Shown here: positions 38,259 to 47,100 of the stretch, piece after piece
Numbering within the stretch: position 1 is the first letter of the stretch
How the letters are laid out: each line of letters starts with the position of its first letter
Source of the DNA: Maritimibacter dapengensis
Lineage (GTDB): Bacteria; Pseudomonadota; Alphaproteobacteria; Rhodobacterales; Rhodobacteraceae
Direction: 5' to 3'
NCBI RefSeq assembly: GCF_019218265.1
Contig: NZ_JAHUZE010000001.1
Span: 124,001-188,000 of the forward strand
DNA: 64,000 nt
The notes under the pieces: model-generated
Told to the model about the DNA's origin: nothing
Database searches by the model: none
Seen by the model: only the letters and a program-made list of their open reading frames with translations
Made by a program: the position numbers and the translations under genes

Positions 38259-38801
38259 TCAGGCTTTTACGGTCTCTCGCAGGTTTTCCATCAACGTCGT
38301 CAGGAATTTTACGGATCGCTCGTCCTTGAGCCGTCCGTCATTGTCGAACGCCTCGCGCGAGTTGCCGATGAAGATTTCCGGACCGTAGACGAGATCCGGC
38401 CGAAACGGCATCATGCACAGGATCAGGTTGTGCATCATGCGCTCGCCGCCCGCGCGGCCATCCGAAGCAGCGATCAGGGACACGGGTTTGTCTTTCCAAG
38501 GGTTGCCTTTGCACCGTGACACCCAGTCGAGCGCGTTCTTCAGGACGCCGGGAATGTTCTTGTTGTATTCGGGGGACGAAATGATGACCGCATCCGCCGC
38601 GTCGATCTGATCGAACAATGTCTGGACAGCTTCCGGTATACCCGGTCCGTTCTCGATGTCTTCGTTGAACACCGGGAAGTCGATGTCCGCCTCGACGAAT
38701 TGGCAGTCGCCCAAAACCCGCACCGACTCACGCAACAGCAGGCGATTGGTCGACGCCTGACGCAACGCTCCAGGGATTCCAAGGATGGTGGGTCTGGACA
38801 T
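38259..38801 (-). CDS. NADPH-dependent FMN reductase family protein
   Basis: A 180-residue flavodoxin-like protein: GIPGALRQASTNRLLL forms the FMN phosphate loop, and SSPEYNKNIPGVLKNALDW the second flavin-contact loop. Probably an NAD(P)H:quinone or azo/chromate-type reductase. GAGGGAGCGCGAT precedes the ATG at 38801. Divergent from the ThDP-enzyme gene. Confidence 0.88.
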   Translation of the reverse strand: MSRPTILGIPGALRQASTNRLLLRESVRVLGDCQFVEADIDFPVFNEDIENGPGIPEAVQTLFDQIDAADAVIISSPEYNKNIPGVLKNALDWVSRCKGNPWKDKPVSLIAASDGRAGGERMMHNLILCMMPFRPDLVYGPEIFIGNSREAFDNDGRLKDERSVKFLTTLMENLRETVKA

Positions 38802-38859
38802 ATCGCGCTCCCTCATTCTGTCTGGACGATAACGAAGCAAAATCGCGAAAGGTTCAACC

Positions 38860-40497
38860 ATGCGGCATGGCGGCAAAATCCTCGCCGATCAACTGGCGAT
38901 ACAAGGCGTGCGCCGGGTGTTCTCGGTGCCGGGCGAAAGTTTCCTCGCAGCGCTGGACGGGCTTTACGACAGCGGGATCGAGAACGTCGTCTGTCGGCAG
39001 GAAGGCGGAGCGGCGATGATGGCGGAGGCGCATGGCAAGCTCACCAATGTGCCCGGCGTTCTGTTCGTGACGCGGGGACCGGGGGCGACGAACGCATCCT
39101 CCGGCATCCATGTCGCGATGCACGATTCGACCCCGATGGTGGTGTTCGTCGGTCAAATCGAGCGGGGACATCGGGACCGGGGTGCGTTCCAGGAGGTCGA
39201 TTATCGCCAGATGTTCGGCGGGCTGGCGAAATGGGTGGCCGAGGTGGACGACACCGCGCGGCTTCCCGAATACATCTCGCGCGCGTTTCACGTCGCAATG
39301 TCCGGGCGTCCCGGCCCGGTCGTTCTCGCGCTCCCCGAGGATATGCTTTCGGCCGAGGCGGATGTCCCGGACCTGCCGGCACGCGAGACGGGGGTGACGC
39401 ATGTCGCGCCTGAAGATGCCGACGCGGTGCTCGAGGTGCTGGCGACTGCCGAGCGACCGCTGGTTGTCGCCGGTGGCCCCCTCTGGACCGACGACGCGGC
39501 GCGAAATCTTACGCATTTCGCGGAAGCGCATGGACTTCCGGTGGCGGTGGCTTTCCGGCGGCAGGATTACATGGACAACCATCATCCGAACTATGTGGGC
39601 GATCTGTCGGTCGGGATGAGGCCGGGGTTGAAAGCGGCGCTCGAGGCAGCGGATGCGCTTTTGATCCTCGGCTCGCGGTTCGGCGATATCGCCTCCGGCG
39701 GCTACGCGATCGACCCCGCTTCACCGGGCAAGACCGTGATCCACGTCCATCCCGACCCGGATGAAATGGGCCGTGTCTATCGCCCTGATGTGGCTGTATG
39801 CGCCGGCGCGCCCGCGATGCTGGAGGTCTTGGCGGCGAGGGAGGCGCAAAAGCGCAATGATCGGGCGAGTTGGACGGCATGTCTGCGCGATGACTACGAA
39901 GCATGGATCGAGCCGCTGGAGACGCCGGGTGCGGTGAAGCTCGAACAAGTGGTGAGCGAGTTGGCACGCGCGATGCCGGAGGGCAGCGTGCTCACCAACG
40001 GGGCGGGCAACTACAACATGTGGCTGCACAGGTATTATCGGTTCACCACACCGAAGAGCTATCTCGGCGCCACCTCCGGTTCCATGGGCTACGGCTTTCC
40101 GGCCGCCATCGCCGCCGCGCTCGAAACGCGGCGACCCGCGATTTGCTGGGCCGGGGACGGGTGCTTTCAGATGACGTTGAACGAGATGTCCACCGCCGTG
40201 CAACATGGCGCGCAGGTCATCGTGCTGGTCGCAAACAACGGGCGTTACGGGACCATCCGAATGCATCAGGAGCGCGCATACCCGTCGCGGGTGTCGGGCA
40301 CGGACCTCGCCAACCCGGATTTCGCGGCGCTCGCGCAGGCTTATGGCGGGCATGGCGAGACGGTGCGGACACAGGCGGAATTCGCGCCGGCCTTCGAGCG
40401 GGCATTGGCGAGTAGCGGTCTGGCGGTGATCGATCTGATCCTCGACCCTGAGGCACTGACCACCACTCAGAGCCTGAGCGATCTGCGACATGAATGA
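38860..40497 (+). CDS. Thiamine-diphosphate-dependent enzyme (acetolactate-synthase-like)
   Basis: A 545-residue ThDP enzyme with the three-domain acetolactate-synthase/benzoylformate-decarboxylase layout. The catalytic glutamate is E48 (CRQEGGAAMMAE); the C-terminal ThDP motif runs from GDGCFQM to the NN of VLVANN. No FAD- or regulatory-subunit signature and no small ilvH-like partner, so it is probably not the biosynthetic acetolactate synthase; a decarboxylase or carboligase is more likely. Followed by a hairpin-box element. Confidence 0.85.
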   Translation: MRHGGKILADQLAIQGVRRVFSVPGESFLAALDGLYDSGIENVVCRQEGGAAMMAEAHGKLTNVPGVLFVTRGPGATNASSGIHVAMHDSTPMVVFVGQIERGHRDRGAFQEVDYRQMFGGLAKWVAEVDDTARLPEYISRAFHVAMSGRPGPVVLALPEDMLSAEADVPDLPARETGVTHVAPEDADAVLEVLATAERPLVVAGGPLWTDDAARNLTHFAEAHGLPVAVAFRRQDYMDNHHPNYVGDLSVGMRPGLKAALEAADALLILGSRFGDIASGGYAIDPASPGKTVIHVHPDPDEMGRVYRPDVAVCAGAPAMLEVLAAREAQKRNDRASWTACLRDDYEAWIEPLETPGAVKLEQVVSELARAMPEGSVLTNGAGNYNMWLHRYYRFTTPKSYLGATSGSMGYGFPAAIAAALETRRPAICWAGDGCFQMTLNEMSTAVQHGAQVIVLVANNGRYGTIRMHQERAYPSRVSGTDLANPDFAALAQAYGGHGETVRTQAEFAPAFERALASSGLAVIDLILDPEALTTTQSLSDLRHE

Positions 40498-40539
40498 AGG
40501 TTTGCGCCGGGCAGGGCCCGTCGCGCAGGGCCGTGCATT

Positions 40540-40613
40540 GGCGCGGCAGGGGGGCTAGCCCCCCACGGCGCGGGTGCGCCGTTCCCCCCAAAGTATTTCC
40601 GAAACGATGAAGA
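40540..40613 (+). repeat. 3'-end hairpin-box element, copy 4
   Basis: Perfect 16-bp palindrome GGGGGGCTAGCCCCCC (40549-40564), then the box CCCCCCAAAGTATTTCC-GAAACGATGAA (40584-40611). In sense orientation after the ThDP-enzyme gene. Confidence 0.75.
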
Positions 40614-40755
40614 GGATCGGGAAAAACGATCCACCCCCTGCGATGATGCAGGGGGCTTCACCGTTTACGGTCATCGGCTCTTCAGCCTGTTCCGCCCTTT
40701 CACACTACCGCATTAACCTTAACGCTGTGTGAACCGGAATCGCGTCCAGCCGATC

Positions 40756-40835
40756 CTTTTCATCGTTTCAAAAATACTTCGGTGGGGGTCCGGGGGAGGC
40801 TGGCCTCCCCCGGTTGGTCGCCGCGAGCTTGCTTG
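40756..40835 (-). repeat. 3'-end hairpin-box element, copy 5 (after cobO)
   Basis: Minus-strand orientation, just after the cobO stop: an 11-bp dyad CCGGGGGAGGC-TG-GCCTCCCCCGG (40790-40813) and the box with GAAGTATTTTT-GAAACGATGAA (40757-40786 on the plus strand). Confidence 0.72.
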
Positions 40836-40845
40836 CGGCGAAACC

Positions 40846-41466
40846 TCAGAATTCGACGCCGATCTGCGCCTTGATGCCGGAGCGGAACGGGTGCTTGACC
40901 AGCTCCATTTCCGTCACGAGGTCCGCGATCTCGATCAGTTCGTCCTTCGCGTTGCGGCCGGTCAGAACGACGTGGGTCATCTCGGGCTTTTCAGCCTCGA
41001 GAAACGCCACGACATCGGCGACGTCGATGTAGTCGTAGCGCAGGGCGATGTTGATTTCATCCAGAAGGACCATGCGGTTCTTCGGGTCACGGATCAGCTC
41101 TTTCGATTTCTCCCAAGCGGCTTTCGCCATCTCGATGTCGCGCGATTTGTCCTGGGTTTCCCAGGTGAAGCCCTCGCCCATCGTGTGGAACTGACACAGG
41201 TCCGAGAACCGCGTTTCGATCAGGTCGCGTTCACCGGTTTTCATCCCGCCTTTGATGAATTGCACGACCGCGCAGGGCATACCGTGGGCGATGGTGCGAA
41301 AGATCATGCCGAATGCGGCGGAGCTTTTGCCTTTGCCCTTGCCGGTGTGCACGATGATGAGGCCCTTTTCCTCGGTCTTCGTGGCCATGATCTTGTCCCG
41401 CGCGGCCTTCTTCTTGGCCATCTTCTGGGCGTGGCGGTCCGGGTCGTTCCTGGGGTCGTCGGTCAT
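40846..41466 (-). CDS. cobO: Cob(I)yrinic acid a,c-diamide adenosyltransferase
   Basis: A 206-residue CobO/BtuR-type P-loop enzyme that adds the adenosyl group to the corrin cobalt. The N-terminus is KMAKKKAARDK, the P-loop TGKGKGKSSAAFG (residues ~41-53), and later VLLDEINIALRY and VVLTGRNA. Same strand as the riboswitch-led cob operon, but one gene away from it, with 100 bp to the membrane-protein gene upstream. Confidence 0.95.
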   Translation of the reverse strand: MTDDPRNDPDRHAQKMAKKKAARDKIMATKTEEKGLIIVHTGKGKGKSSAAFGMIFRTIAHGMPCAVVQFIKGGMKTGERDLIETRFSDLCQFHTMGEGFTWETQDKSRDIEMAKAAWEKSKELIRDPKNRMVLLDEINIALRYDYIDVADVVAFLEAEKPEMTHVVLTGRNAKDELIEIADLVTEMELVKHPFRSGIKAQIGVEF

Positions 41467-41566
41467 GGGTCTCTCCCTGTGGCGCGCGGGGACAGTGGAG
41501 CGCGGGGGGCGGGAAGGCAAGAGGGCGCGCTCGTGGCACGCCCTCTCGTATCGCGTTTGGCGGGTC

Positions 41567-42772
41567 TTATTCCGCAGGGACCGCGGCGGCCTCGGACTTG
41601 GCGAAGTGCTGGCGGTTGAGGCGCAGGACCAGTGCGATCATGGCAAACTGGAACGCGATCGCGAGCGCGATGACAACCCAGTAGGCGACCGAGAACTTGT
41701 CCAGCACGCCTGCGGCGACGAGGCCCTTGTGGACGAAGAATTGCAGGAGCACCGAGAGCGCGACACCGGGGCATACCAGCGCGTAGGAGCCGGGCGACGT
41801 CTTGGACCCGAACACGAAGTCCGAGAAGTAGTCTTCGCGTTTCAGCACCACGAGGCCGAGCAGGAGGAACATGACCTGGACCGACACGAGGCGTGCGAGG
41901 AAGACCATGGTTTCGGCGGCCGTTCCGTGCACTTCGTAGGTGACGTGAAGGCCGTGATCCTGACGCAGGAACATGATGCCGAGGATGGTCATCAGCGGGA
42001 TCATGATCATCAGTGTCGGTGAGCTTTCCTTCGCGGTGCCGTAGTGGAGCATCGAGTTGAACGCGGTGAAGAGCGCCACTGCGCCGTAGACGATCGCCAC
42101 CGTCGCGAAGAAGGTCGAGCCGATCAGTGAAACGCCCACGACGAGGCTGTTGGTCGACATGGCGGCGGGCGCGGCGAGGCCGACGGCCACCATCGACAGT
42201 GCAAAGGCCGGGAGCATCTGGGCGAAGCTGTTGTGCGCTGTGACGTCGAAGAGGCCACCTTTGGTCAGAACGCGACCAAGGAAGTCGCCAATGATCGTGA
42301 GCGCAAAGATACCGATGGCGAGAAACGCCGCCATCGCGAAGGGGAAGAGGTATTCCACTACGGTCCACAGGCCGGGCACGAAGACGAGGCCGACGATGAA
42401 AAGCCCGTTCACCGACATGGCGAGCGCCAGAGGGTAGGCGAGCAGGGTCGTTTCGGCGTTCGAGTTGCGCAGCGTCTCATAGGCTTCGGTTTTCTTGAAA
42501 CGGTTGTAGGCCGAGATATTCCAGAACAGTTTTTGCAGGTTCATCGCGGCGAAAAACGCGATCCCGGCCAACGCCGTGACGATGGCAATCTGCTGTGCGA
42601 TTCCGCCGGTCGACAGGGCGGCGGTGATGTCCTCGAAGATCGGGACGGGGCGGCCCGGGTGGTTCACCCAGAACATCAGGTACATGAAGAAGGTTACGGA
42701 CAGGCCACCGGCACCGACCGAGGCGAGGAAGTAGAGCGGCGAGTATTTGTCCGCCGGGCGAGAGAGTTGCAT
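41567..42772 (-). CDS. Multi-pass membrane protein, TsoY-like
   Basis: A 401-residue protein with about ten membrane helices. It recalls the TsoY family of (seleno)proteins: YSPLYFLASVGAGGLSVTFF at the start and a SPGSYALVCPGVALSV segment in the last third, where a cysteine may replace selenocysteine. That assignment is from memory and is moderate. The ATG at 42772 is preferred; the frame to 42856 adds non-homologous residues. It sits between the double-GNAT gene (via a small convergent lipoprotein gene) and cobO. Substrate unknown. Confidence 0.55.
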   Translation of the reverse strand: MQLSRPADKYSPLYFLASVGAGGLSVTFFMYLMFWVNHPGRPVPIFEDITAALSTGGIAQQIAIVTALAGIAFFAAMNLQKLFWNISAYNRFKKTEAYETLRNSNAETTLLAYPLALAMSVNGLFIVGLVFVPGLWTVVEYLFPFAMAAFLAIGIFALTIIGDFLGRVLTKGGLFDVTAHNSFAQMLPAFALSMVAVGLAAPAAMSTNSLVVGVSLIGSTFFATVAIVYGAVALFTAFNSMLHYGTAKESSPTLMIMIPLMTILGIMFLRQDHGLHVTYEVHGTAAETMVFLARLVSVQVMFLLLGLVVLKREDYFSDFVFGSKTSPGSYALVCPGVALSVLLQFFVHKGLVAAGVLDKFSVAYWVVIALAIAFQFAMIALVLRLNRQHFAKSEAAAVPAE

Positions 42773-42881
42773 TGCGAGTCCCCTTGGTTCGTATTCAATA
42801 TTGTGAATGTATTTAGCAGCCGGGTGTGGATATGCGACTGCGACAAGGTGATGCATCCGGCCCGGCGTCGCTGCGTCGAGC

Positions 42882-42897
42882 TTAACGTCTTGTTAAC
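42882..42897. promoter_or_regulatory. Full-consensus CtrA-type binding site
   Basis: TTAACGTCTTGTTAAC, i.e. TTAA-N7-TTAAC, the consensus for the alphaproteobacterial master regulator CtrA. It ends 23 bp before the ATG of the small lipoprotein gene and ~110 bp upstream of the divergent membrane-protein start. Confidence 0.6.
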
Positions 42898-42920
42898 CAA
42901 GCTTTCGCTAGGGTCGGGCC

Positions 42921-43217
42921 ATGACCCGATCACTCGTCCTCGCCGCGCTCGTCGCACTCGTCGGCTGCAATTCGCCTTCTCCGCAATTCATGGGCGGGGA
43001 CAGTTCGACCGTCGAAGCCGGGGGAATGACCTTCGGCGTGTGGCGCGTGGGGGACGAAGTCGAGGTGATCCGCACGTCATCCCACGCCATGCCGCGTCTG
43101 TCGGTGATCCGGGCGAATGCCGAGGTTGCGATCAGGCGGGCGACGGGGTGCCCGGTCGAGGACGGGTCGCTCGTCGGCGATCAATCGGTGATCAAGGCGA
43201 GGCTCGACTGCGACTAG
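42921..43217 (+). CDS. Small lipoprotein
   Basis: A 98-residue protein with a lipoprotein signal (AALVALVGC, acylated Cys at residue 16) and a short mature domain containing two further cysteines (GCPVED, LDCD) that could form a disulfide. No named family. The CtrA-type site just upstream suggests cell-cycle or motility-linked control. Its 3' end overlaps the convergent GNAT gene by 4 bp. Confidence 0.65.
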   Translation: MTRSLVLAALVALVGCNSPSPQFMGGDSSTVEAGGMTFGVWRVGDEVEVIRTSSHAMPRLSVIRANAEVAIRRATGCPVEDGSLVGDQSVIKARLDCD

Positions 43218-44122
43218 CCCAGCCGTTTCTCGAACGTGATCGAGGTCGGGCGATTGTATCCTTCGTGCGCGGTCACGGCGGTCTTGGTGAAGCCGAGCCT
43301 GCGGAAGGTTTTGTGGTTCTCGGACAACTCGATGCGTGATTGAAGCGTGAGGCAATCGAACCCGAGCGCCCTGGCGCGAGTTTCGGCGAGTTTCATGAGC
43401 GTCCTCGCCAGACCGCGACGGCGTGACTTGGGCGCGACTGCGAGCTTTCCAATATAGAGCGCCGCGGGATGCGGCGTGAAGAAGACGCAGGCTTCCGGTG
43501 CGTCCGGCGCGCCGATGATCCAGATTTCGCCGTCCGATATCTGTTGCGCGATTGCGGCGGCGTTCAGCCGGTGCATCGAACTGGGCGGATCGACGCGGCC
43601 GTCCATGTAGGCAAAGCTTTCCCGGATCAGGGCGATGAGCGGTTCGGTCGGGTCTTCGGCGGACATGCTATGCTTGACGCGGTCCGGGAAGGTGTGGGTC
43701 ATCGCCACGATCCCTTCCGCCTCTCCGACGGCCTCGAATCCGAAGCTCCCATAAAACGCGATAAGGCGGGTCTCTTCGGCCCAGGTGTCGAGCGACACGC
43801 CCCATTCGCCACGGCTGTGCGCGATCCTCATGACGGCCGCCATGAGACGGCGGGCGAGGCCCTGTCCTCGTGCCTCGGGCGCAACGGCGAGCGTGCCAAG
43901 GTAGAGCGTGCCGGGGAAGTCGCGCGACGGGCGTGTGATGACACAGGCGACGGGCGTATCCTCTTCGGAAATGACGAGCACTTCGCCCTGACGCGCGATG
44001 TTCTGAAGCCGCTCTGGCAGCATAGTGGCCGAGGGCGACTCGGGCGCGTCGCGGTAGGCGGCGTGGATGACCCGGAGAACGGCGTCGAGCCGTGCGTCGT
44101 CCGGGGTCAGCCGCCACATCAT
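43214..44122 (-). CDS. Double GNAT-domain acetyltransferase
   Basis: A 302-residue protein made of two GNAT domains. The acetyl-CoA loop appears twice: LAVAPEARGQGLARRLM in the first half and LAVAPKSRRRGLARTLM in the second. The two halves look like an ancient internal duplication. Starts at 44122 and 44119 are both possible, a few bases after the cobN stop, so it is probably the last gene of the riboswitch-led operon. Substrate unknown. Confidence 0.8.
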   Translation of the reverse strand: MMWRLTPDDARLDAVLRVIHAAYRDAPESPSATMLPERLQNIARQGEVLVISEEDTPVACVITRPSRDFPGTLYLGTLAVAPEARGQGLARRLMAAVMRIAHSRGEWGVSLDTWAEETRLIAFYGSFGFEAVGEAEGIVAMTHTFPDRVKHSMSAEDPTEPLIALIRESFAYMDGRVDPPSSMHRLNAAAIAQQISDGEIWIIGAPDAPEACVFFTPHPAALYIGKLAVAPKSRRRGLARTLMKLAETRARALGFDCLTLQSRIELSENHKTFRRLGFTKTAVTAHEGYNRPTSITFEKRLG

Positions 44123-44126
44123 CGTC

Positions 44127-47100
44127 TCACGCTCCGGCCGCCAGCCGCGCGCGCGCCGAGTTCGACTTCGGCACCCAGAGCCCGCGTTCGATCGCCTCGC
44201 GGAACCGCGCTTCCATTTCGGCGAGCGCGGGGGCGTTGTGTTCTTCGACGAAGGCACGGGTGTCGTCGTCTTCGAGGAAGGCGGCGTAGACGAGATCGAA
44301 ATGATGGTGCTTGACCGCATGGGTCGTGGCGGCGAAGGCGAAGAGGTAGTCGAGCGTCGCGGCCATCTCGAATGCGCCTTTATAGCCGTGGCGTTTCACG
44401 CCCTCGATCCACTTCGGATTTACGACCCGGGACCGGATCACGCGCCCGATCTCGTCATCCAGCGTGCGGATCAAGGGGCGTTCCGGGCGCGAGTGGTCGT
44501 TGTGGTAGATCGTGGCGTCGCGGCCTTGAAGTTTCGAGACCGCTGCAGCGGCGCCGCCCTCGAACTGGTAGTAATCGTCGCTGTCGAGCAGATCGTGTTC
44601 GCGGTTGTCCTGGTTCTGGACAATGGCTTCGGTCTGGCTCAGACGTTGCTCCAGACCTTCGCGGTCGCGCGCGCCTTCTTGTCCCGCGCCGTAGGCGTAG
44701 CTGCCCCATTCGAGATAGGCGTCGCCGAGGTCGTCGCGCGCCTCCCACAACCTTTCGTCGATCATGGCCTGCAACCCTGCGCCATAGGCGCCGGGTTTCG
44801 AGCCATAGACCCGAGCGGTTGCTTCGCCGGCGCGGGCGCGGGCGGCGGCGGGATTGTCGGCTTCGGGTTCGTCGAGCGCCTGCACCGCGCGGGCGGCGGA
44901 ATCGACGAGCGCGATGAGCGATGGGAAAGCGTCACGGAAGAAGCCGGAGACGCGCAGGGTCACGTCCACGCGAGGGCGGCCGAGTGCGGTGGCGGGGATG
45001 ATCTCGAACCCGGTGACGCGGCGGTTCGCGGCGTCCCACGTCGGCTTGACGCCCATAAGGGCGAGCGCCTGTGCGATGTCGTCTCCGCCCGTGCGCATGT
45101 TGGCGGTGCCCCATGCGGTGACGAGCATGGTGCGGGGCCAGTCGCCATGGGTCTGTAAGTGCCGGTCGATCATCAGCGTGGCGGACTTCCACCCCAGCGC
45201 CCAGGCGGTCGGGGTCGGAACCGCGCGGCTGTCGACCGAAAAGAAATTGCGCCCGGTCGGGAGCGTGTCGAGCCGCCCGCGCGTCGGCGCGCCGGACGGT
45301 GCGGGGGCGACGAACTGCCCCGACAAGGCGGTCAGGAGCCCCGTGCCCTCGTCCGGTCCGCAAGCGGCGACGGTGGGGCGGATTGTGGTTTCGACCTCGT
45401 CCATCACGGCGGCGCTCATCGGTCCCGGAGGGACCTCTTCGCCGTCTATGAGGCGCGCGGCGAAATCTTCGAGGCGTTCGATCGTGTCGCCCGCCGTGCG
45501 CCATGTGCCTCCCGTCAGGGACGCGGGCCTGGGGCCGTCCCACGGGGCCGCCATGTCGCAGTCGAGCGGGTCGAAGGGCATGCCGAAATCGGCAGCGAGC
45601 GCCCGGATCAATGAGGCGTCACCGGCTTTCCCCTGACCGCGCGGAACGCGGACGAGCGCCTGCACGAGATCGCGCTCCAGCCGCCCTTCGGGCGATTGGC
45701 CGAAGACATGAAGCCCGTCGCGGATCTGCGCTTCCTTGAGTTCACAGAGATAGGCGTCGAGCTTGGCAAGGTCGGTTTCCTCGTCCTCGCCCTTCATGCC
45801 GACATCGGCATCCAGCCCGGTTGAGGAAGACAGCGTGAGGATCTCACGCCTCAGGTGTGCGATCCGGCGTGGGTCGACACCCGCGGCCTCGTAATACTCG
45901 TCTACCAGCGCTTCGAGATCCTTGAGCGGCCCGTAGGTCTCGGCCCGCGTGAGCGGCGGCGTGAGGTGGTCGATGATGACCGCCTGCGTGCGCCGCTTGG
46001 CCTGCGTTCCCTCGCCCGGGTCGTTCACGATGAAGGGATAGATGTGCGGCATGGGGCCGAGCACGGCCTCGGGCAGGCAGGTGTCTGAGAGCGCCAGCGC
46101 CTTGCCGGGGAGCCATTCGAGGTTGCCGTGCTTACCCATGTGCACGATTGCCTGTGCACCGAAATGTTCACGAAGCCAGATGTAAAAGGCGAGGTAATTG
46201 TGCGGCGGGACGAGGTCGGGCGAATGGTAGGTCTCGGTCGGGTCGATGTTGTAGCCGCGTGCAGGTTGCAGCCCGACGACCACGTTGCCATGCGTCAGGA
46301 TCGAGAGCTTGAAGCCGCCTTCGGCGTCTGCCTGCGGCGTGGGTATTTGAGGACCGGAAAGGAAGGGGTCGTCTTCGGGTTGACCCCAGCGGGAGGTGAT
46401 CCGTTCTTTCACCTCCCACGGCAGCGCGTCGAAGTGCTTGCGGTAGGTGGAGAGGGGCAATGTGACGCCGCCCGCGCGCTCGGCCCGGTCGGTGAGCCAG
46501 TTCGTCGGCCCCGCCATGATGGCCTGCATTAGCGCATCGCTGTCGGCGGGGATGTCTTCGACGCTGTAGCCTTCGCCCCATAGCAGGTTGAGCGCGTGAA
46601 CTGTGGCGGCGGGTGTATCGAGGCCGACGCCATTGGCCAGCCGTCCGTCTTTGTTCGGGTAGTTGGCGAGCACCAGCGCGACCTTGCGCTCGGGCGTGGG
46701 GGTCCGGCGCAAGGCCGCCCAGTTCGCGGCGAGCTTCGCCACGAAGTCGATCCGGTTGCCCTGCGCACGGTAGGTGGCGATGGGGCATTGCGTGGCGTCG
46801 TCGTAAAAGGCCTCGCCCTTGAAGCTCACGGCACGGGTGAGGACGCGACCGTCCACTTCGGGCAGGGCGACGTTCATCGCTATGTCTCGGGCGGAGAGGC
46901 CTGTGAGCCCTTCGGACCAGACTTCTTCGCTGGATGCGGAAAGCACCACCTGAAACACCGGCGCGGCATTCGCGGCCGGCATGGTCAGCGGATTGTCCGG
47001 GTTGTCGTCGCCCGTGTGCGGGCTGCCGACGGCGAAGGAGGTGCAATTCAGGATCACGTCCGGGGCGGCGTCGGAGAACAGCGCCTCGAGCGTGGCGGTC

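Larger units (their letters stand above)
40498..40845. other. 348-bp convergent intergenic region with two inverted elements
   Basis: No gene. It holds element copies 4 and 5 facing each other and, between them, a strong hairpin CCCCCTGC/GCAGGGGG (40634-40655, 6-nt loop), followed by an AT-richer stretch with CATTAACCTTAACG. It is the shared 3' region of the ThDP-enzyme gene and cobO. Confidence 0.6.
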
